DNA from: Gracilaria vermiculophylla
Lineage: Eukaryota; Rhodophyta; Florideophyceae; Gracilariales; Gracilariaceae
Direction of reading: 5' to 3'
DNA length: 39,297 nt
Assembly: GCA_019155205.2 (NCBI GenBank)
Contig: JAHNZQ020000016.1
Span: 1,833,675-1,872,971 of the forward strand
The notes below the pieces were generated by a model, which saw only the letters and a program-made list of their open reading frames with translations, did not search any database and had not been told where the DNA came from. A program made the translations under genes and the position numbers. Shown piece after piece: positions 1 to 8,268 of this stretch (positions are counted from its first letter, which is position 1; each line of letters opens with the position of its first letter).

Positions 1-732
1 ATTTTATTTTTACTGATGAAAAAAAGTTCAACTTGGATGGACAAGATTGCTACAAATTTTATTGGCACGATCTTCGTAAGGAACGTCGTGAATTTTATAC
101 CAGGCACTCTGGTGGAGGCTCTGTAATGGTCTGGGCAGGCATTTCTAAAAACGGTCTAACGGAAATTGCATTTATTGAAACGAACATGAATGCAGAAAAA
201 TATCAAGAAGTTCTATACAACTATTTGCTACCTTTTGGTTTATGTTTCCATGAAGAAAATTTCATTTTTCAACAGGATAATGCGCCCGTACACACTGCAT
301 CTTTAATCAAAAAATGGCTACGAGAGTCTGAGGTATCTGTTTTAGAGTGGCCGGCGCGCTCACCAGATTTGAACCCAATTGAAAAAGTTTGCGGACTGCT
401 GGCGAGGATGGTTTATGCGCATGGAAGGCAATTTCAGACGGTTTTTGAACTCAAAAACTGTATTAAAAATTGCTGGAAATCTATAACAGTTCCAACTGTG
501 GAAAAGTACATCAATTCGATGCCGAAACGCTGCATTAGCGTTATACAGCAAAAAGAATGCAAAATAAACTATTGAGCGTCGCGCAGTAAAGATTTGTTAT
601 TGATGATCATATGTTTTTGAAACGTTTTTTTGACTTTACTTTTTTCTGAAACCTATTTTTGTAGGCGTACAATATACATTTGTTCGTTTTTTTGAGATTT
701 CACAGCATGTCGTATGTTTTTGAAGCAGTCTG
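1..732 (+). mobile_element. Tc1-like DNA transposon T1, 3' part
   Basis: This is the right-hand part of a Tc1/mariner-superfamily element; its 5' half lies outside the window. It holds the transposase C-terminal half and about 155 bp of 3' untranslated sequence. Its degenerate terminal inverted repeat at about 714-732 (tgtttttgaagcagtctg) resembles the better repeat CAGTGCGTTTCAAAATCA at the T3 left end. A TA dinucleotide follows (733-734), as expected for Tc1 insertion. Immediately after it comes the coding region of T2 in the opposite orientation, so T1 probably inserted into T2. Confidence 0.8.
3..575 (+). CDS. Tc1-type DD34E transposase, C-terminal catalytic part (5' partial)
   Basis: Catalytic domain of a cut-and-paste transposase that cleaves and joins the terminal repeats of its element. 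The frame is open from the window edge to TGA at 573-575. All three acidic positions are present: D in FTDEKKFNLD near the start, D in QQDNAPVHTA, and E in SPDLNPIEKV. Exactly 34 residues separate the second D and the E, which is the Tc1 signature. Other family blocks are YWHDLRKER and GGGSVMVWAGIS. The N-terminal paired helix-turn-helix region is missing because of the window edge, not visibly because of decay. No internal stop or frameshift is seen here, so T1 is the best-preserved Tc1 copy in the window. Whether the whole gene is intact cannot be judged. Confidence 0.9.
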   Translation, partial: FIFTDEKKFNLDGQDCYKFYWHDLRKERREFYTRHSGGGSVMVWAGISKNGLTEIAFIETNMNAEKYQEVLYNYLLPFGLCFHEENFIFQQDNAPVHTASLIKKWLRESEVSVLEWPARSPDLNPIEKVCGLLARMVYAHGRQFQTVFELKNCIKNCWKSITVPTVEKYINSMPKRCISVIQQKECKINY

Positions 733-734
733 TA

Positions 735-1379
735 TGTAGTTATAAAGAACTTCCTGATAGCGTGCAGAGTCCATATTTTCAACAATAAAGGCAATTTCTG
801 TTTTTCCATACTTTGATATACCAGCCCATACCATTACAGAACAGCCACCGGAATGTCTTTTATAAAATTCTGAACGTTCCTTTCTAAGATCATGCCAGTA
901 ATACTTAAAAAAATCTGGACCATCCAAGTTAAACTTTTTTTCATCAGAAAATATTACTGTGTTCCATTGATCTTTCCAGTGCGCCATGTTTGCACACCAA
1001 GAAATTCTTTTTTGCTTATGATGTTCTTCCAGAAAGAACTTTTTTCTCATCCTTTTATACTTGAACAAATGTTTCTTATTAATTTTCCTCCATATTGTTG
1101 ATTTAAATACATTGAGGTTTACGTTTTTTGCAATATTCTTGCACGAAACTTTTCCTCGACACAGTTCCCGTTTAATACCGCGCTTATCTGCTGGACTGAG
1201 AAGAATGGGATGCCCTGTAGATTTTTTTCTCCATAACTTGCTGGGTTTTTAAGAAACCGGAGAATTGTAGCAGGATGACGCTTCAAATGTCGGCCAATTT
1301 CGGCATATGATTTTTCGTTAGCTTTCAATTGTACCATTTCAAGCTGTTCGGAGCGCGAAAGAGGTAAGTCTCGAGCCAT
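735..1379 (-). pseudogene. Tc1-type transposase, N-terminal part, frameshifted (T2)
   Basis: The start codon is at 1379 (protein begins MARDLPLSRSEQ). Residues about 10-60 form the first helix-turn-helix (KSYAEIGRHLKRHPATILRFLK), typical of Tc1 transposases. The frame is lost near 1119. The protein continues in another frame from about 1100 with FKYKRMRKKF, FSDEKKFNLDGPD, YWHDLRKERSEF and SVMVWAGIS. It ends artificially after YQEVLYNY, where T1 sequence begins, so the second D and the E are absent. This copy cannot be functional. It shows how the N terminus missing from T1 probably looked. Confidence 0.85.
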
Positions 1380-1506
1380 ATTGATGGATGTTGATAATGT
1401 ATTGTTATGATTATGAAACGGTTTTTACTTATATGCTCTGCAAAAGGCGCACTACAGTACTACTTTGGCGCGTTTTTTAGGCGTGACATGATTTTGAAAC
1501 GCACTG
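735..1506 (-). mobile_element. Tc1-like DNA transposon T2, 5' part, truncated
   Basis: Minus-strand Tc1-like element. Its left end is at the high coordinate: terminal inverted repeat at 1489-1506, which on the minus strand reads CAGTGCGTTTCAAAATCA, followed by TA at 1507-1508. The element reads toward lower coordinates through the DNA-binding and first catalytic segments. It stops at 735, directly against the 3' terminal repeat of T1. The missing 3' half may lie beyond T1, outside the window. Confidence 0.8.
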
Positions 1507-1946
1507 TATGAAAACTATTGCTGCAAAGTGTCACTTACACTCCCCCACTTATGGGGCTGCAATACATTCAAACACACTCCTGGGTTTTCAGTGCTCATCC
1601 CACTGTTCATCCATTTCACTGGCCTTTTTATACGGAACATGTGTACAACTACTGGTACGCACTAAAGGAGAAGCACGCAGCGGCTTCGATTCAGCAGCCG
1701 GAACAAATTGATCTAGAGGGCTGCTAACCAGCTGATGCCATTTTTCGGAGCGCTTCAAGAGGTCGCCATAAGAGACCGCTGATGCCACTTCCACGGCTGA
1801 TGTTGCTTCAGCAGACATGCGATGCAGTCCGAGGGAGAGGCTGTGCAGATCAAAAAGAGCGTGGCTTCACGAAAAACGCGCCATAAATTTGCCTCTCTGT
1901 CGTTTTATTGGCTCGCACGAAGGGTACAGTCCCCGAAATTGTAATA
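1507..1946. other. Spacer between Tc1 terminal repeats; nothing recognised
   Basis: 440 bp between the T2 terminal repeat and an isolated Tc1-type terminal repeat at 1947. Short open frames exist on both strands, but none has recognisable motifs or a repeated counterpart in the window. It may be the older DNA into which the Tc1 elements inserted. Confidence 0.4.
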
Positions 1947-1964
1947 CAGTGCGTTCCAAAATCA
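1947..1964 (+). repeat. Isolated Tc1-family terminal inverted repeat
   Basis: CAGTGCGTTCCAAAATCA matches the T3 left repeat (4242-4259) and the T2 repeat except at one base, and is preceded by TA (1945-1946). The sequence to its right does not resemble the subterminal regions of T2 or T3. It therefore marks the left end of a different or heavily rearranged element, or of a non-autonomous derivative. Confidence 0.6.
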
Positions 1965-2348
1965 AGTTAAGTCTCTCAAAGGGGATATTCTGCAAAAACT
2001 TCGGAGCGCAAAGATCTTGCTTTAAACCGCAAAACAAACAGGTTTTACCGGAGGTGTTTTGAATCTGGCTTCCCAAATTGGGCACAGGGGGTAATTCTAC
2101 AGACCCCGGACACTCGCCAGCCTCGGCTCCCAAGCTCAACAACCCCGCGCCAAACCCAGGAGAGCGTCCGCCGCGCTTTTCACAGACGTTTTTTCTTTCC
2201 CGCTACCTTTTACAATACCTTGGCGCCGCCTCCAGGCTTCCAGTATTGAAATATCGTCATCCAAATCTCTTACTAGGTTCTGTTTAACTCCACAGTATTC
2301 AGGCAGTTTGCATTTTCGTTCTGTCTTGCTACGGCTCCCATGACTGCC
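1965..2348. other. Intertransposon DNA, no feature recognised
   Basis: About 380 bp between the isolated Tc1 repeat and the end of the pogo-like remnant. A minus-strand open frame (2142-1867) contains a CLFC pair but no wider domain, so I do not call it a gene. Confidence 0.3.
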
Positions 2349-3973
2349 TCAGTTCTTTACAATGTCGTTTCTGTTTGTGATATCTCCCATTAATACCTGA
2401 TTGGTGAGAATAGCGGCTGGTGCTTTACAAGAACCGACATTGCTCTTTTTAACAATACGAACAGGTGCCCTAAAAGGCGCGGCTTCCCAAAGAATGCGTT
2501 GAGGAGGACGGGTTTCTTGTAGCGTCTGCTCGGTTTTGCAAACGACTCGCATCGAAAAATTCTCGCACTGAACGATCTCTTTGATTTTTTAGTAGAATAC
2601 GGGATCGCCTGGCCGTAATATCATCTTCAAACTTCCTTCGTTGTTTTCACTATTGTTATCTGAGGTTCGTGCTTTGTTGTTGAGCCTGCATCGTGGGTTC
2701 GTGGAGAACTGGAACTCCATTGACCATATACCCGTATTTATGAAGCTTTGTTTAGCATTATGGAACGTAAGAGATTTAAAGCCTTCGACACCCAATTTGA
2801 TCTTAAATGGAATATTCGCATTGCTATACAGCCCTGTTTCAACAAGCATGTCTCTGAATTCCCTCTTTTAGTTCTTATATGTCTTGTTTATGAACGCATC
2901 ACATAGCTGTGGAAAGTGAGAGGTGTTCGCGGGGAGCTGTAGGACGATTACATTGGTCTTTTGCCCGTAAATGATCCAATTATCCTCCTTCGGAAGCTGT
3001 GTTTATCCAGTAATAACAGAAATGGCTGATTCAATGGTACTATTTTTCGCACGAATTGATTGAAATACTAAACAAGATTTGGCATGACCTTTATAGTCAT
3101 GGACCTTTTAGCAGAGGTATAGATTTGTGTGTGTTGGGGTATCCAATCTACATCAGTCATCCAATTCCGCCTTGTGGGGAGCTTTGGTTTGTTCGCAACT
3201 TCGATTGGCATTTCCGTCGCGGCTTTACCTTCTTCCCGGCGGCAATAAAGAACGGAGGTGCAATCGTACCAGAAGCAGATGCAGCTATCACTTTAGTAAC
3301 ATGGCCTCCATAATCTTGTGTATTGTGGCGCCTTCCTCCCAAATTTGTGCGTGCACTAGTAAACACCCTCGCTCGTTTTCCATAAGCTGCGTTCACGGCC
3401 GTCCTGTCCAGATTCTGTTAGAATCGTTTAACATATCCGAGTTCTTTCGTTCCAGCGCTTTCATGCGATTAACTAAAGTACTGACGTGATCCACGCTCTA
3501 TCCGAGAAAGTACTCACGGTTGTGGTTTTCTGCTTTTCGCACTGTTGTTTCATGATTACCTGCACGAAAAGATCGAACTGTCTCCACGCTAGGAAGTTTT
3601 TTTTGTACTTTTCGCGCCCACCACTCGCTGTCTTCCCCATATAATGCCTAAAATGGTTAACGTTTAACGCAAATCCTTTCTCTCCAGCGTGTTCTATTCG
3701 TTTGACAATCAGTTTTTGTTCATTAGCGCTAAAGATCACGGGTCGTCAAGAGTGATACACAATAGGATTCAGAAGCTTATTAAGCAATATATTGTCATGA
3801 GTCTTCCACGCTCTGAGGAGCAGATAAAAAATAGATGTTGATAAACCACATTTGCTTGCTACGCTGGCAACTTAATGTTGCTACTTGAGAAGCTCTAAAG
3901 CACGAATGAGAGCAAATTTGTTCTGCTCGCATTCGGTCATGCTTTTCTTTAAACGAGCTGTCTGCTGTCGCAT
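2349..3973 (-). pseudogene. pogo/Tigger-like transposase remnant (HTH-psq, CENP-B HTH, DDE_1)
   Basis: A degraded transposase read over several frames on the minus strand, with domain order as in the pogo/Tigger/jerky group. (i) From 3973, a pipsqueak-type helix-turn-helix: a KFALIRALELL stretch, then SVASKCGLSTS. (ii) 3739-3473, a CENP-B-type DNA-binding segment with SANEQKLIVKRI and GFALNVNHFRHY. (iii) About 3420-3157, the start of the DDE_1 fold: NLDRTAV (first D), then HVTKVIAASASG and APPFFIAAGKK. (iv) About 3040-2900, LLLLDKHS (second D) and, in a shifted frame, VIVLQLPANTSHFPQLCDAF, matching the family's LPxxTSHxxQPLD block. (v) 2849-2589, C-terminal part with SFINTGIW. The tail to 2349 is less certain. 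Several stops and frameshifts make it non-functional. Confidence 0.75.
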
Positions 3974-4146
3974 GGACTGCGGTATTTTGTAGACGTCACG
4001 AATATCCCAGTGGAAAGGCCTGTAGTACCGCTAATAGAGTAACAGAAGGAAAATACCTTCTTAACTAGAACCTATGGACTATTGAGAACTAGAGAATGTG
4101 TGGCTCTGACGATTTGTATAATTTCGTCTTTTGTAGAGTTTCTCCC

Positions 4147-4235
4147 TTGAGAGGGTTACCCCTAAAAAGTGCGCCAAAACTGTACTGTAGGCTAGTTTTT
4201 GCACATCGCGTATGTAGAATAGTTTCAAAAAAAAA
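4147..4235 (+). repeat. Fragment of Tc1 5' subterminal region (duplicate of T3 left end)
   Basis: The segment ctaaaaagtgcgccaaaact... to ...agtttcaaaa is a diverged second copy of the T3 stretch at about 4268-4342. Both share 'aaaagtgcgc', 'ctgtactg(t/c)aggctagtttttgc' and 'gtttcaaaa'. No clear terminal repeat precedes it. It is either a truncated older Tc1 end next to which T3 inserted, or a local duplication. Confidence 0.65.
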
Positions 4236-4241
4236 CATGTA

Positions 4242-5519
4242 CAGTGCGTTTCAAAATCATTTTACTCTTAAAAAGTGCGCTAAACCTGTACTGCAGGCTA
4301 GTTTTTGCTTATATTCTACGTTGAATCGTTTCAAAAGGATATGCACTCCGTCTTGTTTCTAGTAAAACTGGCTCGAGATCCTCTACTTTCCAAGCAACAA
4401 CAGCTTTAAATCATCAAGTTAAACGAACAAGAAAACTCCAATAGTGCTATCGCTCAAAAACGGAAGCGTTCTAGGGTCACAAGTGCTAAAAATTTCAAAA
4501 CTTCTACTCTTCATGGATTAAAGCGATCTTTGAGACGCTTTCGAAAGCTCAGATTAGCAGAAAAAAGAAGAATTAAATTTTTTTTATGCAAAGCAAAAGT
4601 ATCGTGCAAAACAATTGAAATGAATGTCAGTCTCAGCATTTTAAAAGCACGTCTGCGAAGACAGATCAACAACACGCATTTATATAAATATAAAAAAATG
4701 AAAATAAATTCTTTCTCCAATATCATCACAAGCATAAGAAAGTAGACTGGTGTGCTTGAAAAGCTAACTGGAAAAAAGAATGGAAACATGTTATTTTTAC
4801 TGATGATAAAAAGTTCAATTTGGACGAACCAGAGTGCTACATTTCTTACTGACATGATCTTTGTAAGGAACGTTCGGAATTTTCTACCAGGCATTTTGGT
4901 GGAGAGTCTGTAAAGGTTCGGGCTGACATGTCCAAAAAAGGTCTTACTGACATTTCATCTCTTGAAACAACCATGAACGTGAAAAAATACCAAGAAGTGC
5001 TATACAACTATTTGCTACCGTTTGATTACTGTTTTCATGAAGAAAACCTCATTTTTCAACAGGATAATGCGCTAGTACATACTGCATCTTTGATCGAAAA
5101 TTGGCTTCAGGAGTCAGATATATCTGTTTTAGAGTAATCCGCACGCTCACCAGATTTAAACCCAATCGAAATCGTATTGAGGCCGCCGGCACGGATGATT
5201 TACGCGTATGAAAGGGAATTTCAGACCGTTTTTCAACTCAAAAACTGTATTACAAATTACTGGAAATCTATACCAGTTTTAAATGTAAAAGAGTACAGTA
5301 ATTCGATGCCGACACGTTTTATTAGCGATGTACAGCAGAAGAGATGCAAAATAAACTATTGAACGTCTTGCAGTACAGATTCATTCCTGATGAAAATATG
5401 TTTTTGAAACGGTTTTTTGACCTTAATTTTCTTGAAACACATTTTTGTAGGCGTTATGTAGACGTTTGGTAGTTTTTTTTGACATTTTACAACATGTCAT
5501 ATGTTTTTGAAACAGTGTG
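4242..5519 (+). mobile_element. Tc1-like DNA transposon T3, full length, inactive
   Basis: About 1.28 kb, the usual size of a Tc1 element. The left terminal repeat is CAGTGCGTTTCAAAATCA at 4242-4259, preceded by TA. The right repeat is degenerate (tgtttttgaaacagtgtg, about 5502-5519), followed by TA. It contains a complete but broken transposase gene. Sequence immediately to the right belongs to T4. Confidence 0.85.
4368..5362 (+). pseudogene. Tc1-type DD34E transposase, broken (T3)
   Basis: The reading begins at 4368, where the ATG seen in T2 is CTG (LARDP aligned with MARDL). Part of the DNA-binding region is open at about 4530-4745 (KLRLAEKRRIKFFLCKAKVS...). After a frame change, the catalytic domain runs in a single frame from about 4799: FTDDKKFNLDEPE (first D), FQQDNALVHTA (second D), SPDLNPIEIV (E, 34 residues later). 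It ends at 5362. Visible lesions are the lost start, at least one frameshift before 4799, a stop replacing the W of the YWHDL block (about 4850) and a stop after VLE (5135-5137). The 3' part is closely similar to T1. Confidence 0.85.
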
Positions 5520-5543
5520 TACACCATCTTCTTCCCAGAAAAA

Positions 5544-6495
5544 ATGGTTCGAGGTCCTCCGCTTTCCAAGCAACCCCAGCCATAAATGATCGACATTTAC
5601 GCCTGAAAGCACTCTAACAATGCTCAAGTACTGAAGCATTCTAGAATCACAATTGCTAACTTACTCAAAACTCCGACTATTTATGGATAAAAACGATCTT
5701 CAGAACGCACCAAAAAGCTCAATATAGCAGAAAGAAGAGGAATTACAAGTGAGTTGTGTAAAGAAAATGTACCTTGAAAAACAAATGGAAAGAATCTCAA
5801 TCTAAACGTTTCAATGTCAACTACATGGACCCCTAAATCCCTAAATAACATAATGGTATTGAAGAAATAAAAACAAATTGTTTGCCTAAGGCCATCACAA
5901 GCAAAATAGAGTTGACTGGTGTGCTAAAAAAATGGAAAATAATGGAAAACTTTTATTTATACTCATGAAGAAAAGTTTAATCTTGACATACCAGAATGCT
6001 ACAAACTGTACTGGCATCATCGATGTAAAAGATGTTCTGAATTCAAAAGCAAACATTTAGGCATAGCGTCCGTGTTGATTTAGGCTGGCATTTCTAGAAA
6101 AGGTCTCACTGACAATGCATTTATTAAAACTTTCATGAACGCGGAAAAATATCAAGAAGTGCTTTACAATTATTTGCTACCATTTTGTTACTATTTCGAT
6201 GAAGAAAACTTCATTTTTCAATGGGATAATTCGCCATTGCGCACTGCATCCTAAGTCAAATATTGGCTACAAGTACCAGACGTATCTATTATAAAGTGAC
6301 TGGTGCGTTCGCCAGATTCAATCGAAAACGTTTTGGTGATTGCTGACTAGGATGGCTTATGTGCATGAGAGGCGATTTCAGACAGTTTTTAACTCAATAA
6401 CTGTATTAAAAATTGCTGGAAATCTTTTAGAGTTTCAAGTGTGAAGAAGTACATTAATGGGATGCCAAAACATTTCATAAGCATTTCACCGTGAA
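5544..6495 (+). pseudogene. Tc1-type transposase, heavily decayed (T4)
   Basis: Nucleotide similarity to T3 runs from ATGGTTCGAGGTCCTCCG at 5544 to about 6495. Frames are broken throughout. Recognisable remains include the KKFN block at about 5970, the YQEVLYNYLLPF block at about 6150-6185, 'ttcatttttcaatgggataattcgcc' (the QQDNAP block, with glutamine changed) near 6220, and the LKNCIKNCWKS block near 6400. Its 3' non-coding tail runs to 6628, where it is cut by the E3 retroelement LTR. The element lacks a recognisable left terminal repeat: the T3 right end lies at 5519 and homology resumes near the transposase start. Confidence 0.75.
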
Positions 6496-6628
6496 GTAGA
6501 TCTGAAAAACACTATAAAATGTCTTACAGTAAAGATATTTTGTGATAAACAGATAAGTTGGAAACAGTCTGTTATCTTTATTTTTTCTCAAACCCATTTT
6601 TGTAGGTGTGCAGTAGACGTTTATGAAG

Positions 6629-7267
6629 TGCAACGCGCTCCAGGGTGGTTTTTCTTGGCACTTTGCCGATACATCGGATTCCGGTTAGCCCGTATATATG
6701 AAAACGGTTAACGCCCCCGGTGCGATTCGTGTCCGTTTCCAAGATGGACTCCGGGGTAGCCGAAGCGGTATGTATCACGCGACGTGGCAAACACGCTGAG
6801 TAGCCTCCCGTCACGCGCACGGCAACCGCTCAAAGCCCGCTGGCGACAGTATGATTGCCGGATGGCATCTACCTTGCACAATTAGTTTAGTATTTTCGCC
6901 AATTATTTATCTAGATATTTCGGCCATTTTGGCCTTAGGGCTACAATATTTAGTGCACATCGGCCATCGCGCCGAGTAATCCGCACCAAGCCAGATCTCC
7001 GGTTTAAGCTTGCCGCCCACGCGGGGAGTTCTCTCCATCGTGGGAAAGTACACCTTGGACCACAGAAGTCAACCGTACGTGACGCTGAGAACCATTGTCT
7101 GGACTATTTATTCTTTCCTTCTTTCAGGTTAGCCTTCGTACGAGGTATGCCCCTCCGGACCTCCGGTTTTTCTCTTTTCGGATAACGTTCGTCACCCGCT
7201 CAACGAGGCTTGCCCAATACTCGCGCGGCCCAAGATACAACGCGGCCGCGCCGAGATAGCCCGATAT
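6629..7267 (+). repeat. E3 5' LTR, left portion
   Basis: Starts TGCAACG and is homologous to 37442 onward in the same orientation. Shared blocks include 'ggcactttg', 'gattccgg', 'gaaaacggttaa' and 'gactccggggtag'. The portion ends in GATAT at 7263-7267, which is the target site of E1. With 17466-17695 it makes an LTR of 869 bp, against 867 bp for the 3' copy after removal of the solo LTR. Confidence 0.85.
7263..7267. repeat. Target-site duplication of E1 (left copy)
   Basis: GATAT here, GGTAT at 17461-17465 on the other side of E1. The uninterrupted site GATAT followed by attacag is present in the E3 3' LTR at 38632-38636. This dates E1 as a later insertion into E3. Confidence 0.85.
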
Positions 7268-7725
7268 TGTAGTATCGTCAGTTCTTTTTTCGAGGTGATA
7301 GCGCACAACATCCGTCAGGATTTTTTTGGAACTACAATGGCGCATTATCCTAAATGTGGTCTACGGTAATCACTGTCACGAGCTGGGGTAATCCGGAAAG
7401 ATGAACCGCAAGCATCAAGCGCAGAAGGGGGTTCCCTGGACGGACAATGCTCCTACAGGCGCTGCCATGAGGCAACCTCGGGATCGGTGTCTTTGATACC
7501 TGAAGGCGTCCGCCATGAGTCTCCAACCGGAAGAAGTAGAAGAAGACCCCATGTTGCTTGGTTTACTCCCTCCAGAAGAGCTTGACCGGCAAATTAAGTA
7601 CCGTGCAGGGAGCCCGCCTCAACAGGTCTCACTACTGCAATAATTACCTCCACCACTTAACAAAAATAAATCTAAATTCTACAATTCACCAAAGACAATT
7701 TAACCATAAGATCCGCTGTAGTACA
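7268..7725 (-). repeat. E1 3' LTR
   Basis: 458 bp. On the plus strand it begins TGTAGTATCGTCAG and ends GCTGTAGTACA, giving TG...CA ends with a short inverted repeat TGTAGTAC/GTACTACA. It is homologous to 16999-17460 and to the E2 LTRs but lacks about 94 bp that those have near the 5' end of the LTR in element orientation. Confidence 0.85.
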
Positions 7726-7738
7726 TGCCCCCTTTCCT
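7726..7738 (-). promoter_or_regulatory. E1 polypurine tract
   Basis: On the minus strand AGGAAAGGGGGCA lies directly before the LTR start. It is the expected plus-strand priming site for reverse transcription and is conserved in E2. Confidence 0.7.
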
Positions 7739-8268
7739 GAATTACACCACGTTCTCGAGTTTCATCCTCTCACATACCCATCCTTAAGTGGCCACTAATA
7801 CCGGTGACGTTATAACCGTCTTTCCACAATGTCACGCATCCGACCCACGAGGGTATTCCCTTAAACGCCCCAGTCTTCGCGCGATAGACCGATCTTGGGT
7901 TCTCATATCACCCTTTGAGGCGTTTTTGGGTGTTGAGCTCTTCTTTACCCAGCCTCATCTGCTCCTTTTTCATGTACCCCGCTGGTACTACACCGCCGGT
8001 CGGCGGTGATCCTTTCTGCACAACCTGAGTATCGTCCGTACGGCGTGGCTGTTTTGCGTTTGTGGCCAGTGTGTTGGCTTTTCTGGCCGGTTCGCCACTT
8101 TCTCCTTGTGGTGCCATTCCGTCGATTCTCTTACGGCGCTCGACGCTCTGATTCCATCTAGGATCCCATTCGGTAAAGACCCAAGTCGTCGCTTCCGCTC
8201 GTTCATCCCCGGTGGAGGTGTCTTAAACCATAATCTTATCTGCGGCGCTCCGTCAATTTCCATTGGAT
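7739..8268. other. Region between E1 3' LTR and antisense ORF start
   Basis: About 530 bp corresponding to E2 18403-18901. Short patches such as 'gtcggcggtga' align between the copies. It could hold an upstream leader or promoter for the plus-strand ORF. Stops interrupt every frame and I see no clear promoter motif. Confidence 0.4.

Noticed and set aside
1588..2142. Possible small host genes on the minus strand (76 and 91 residues)
   Set aside because: No domain, no repeat support, and one spans an isolated transposon terminal repeat; the CLFC pair alone is not evidence of a zinc finger.
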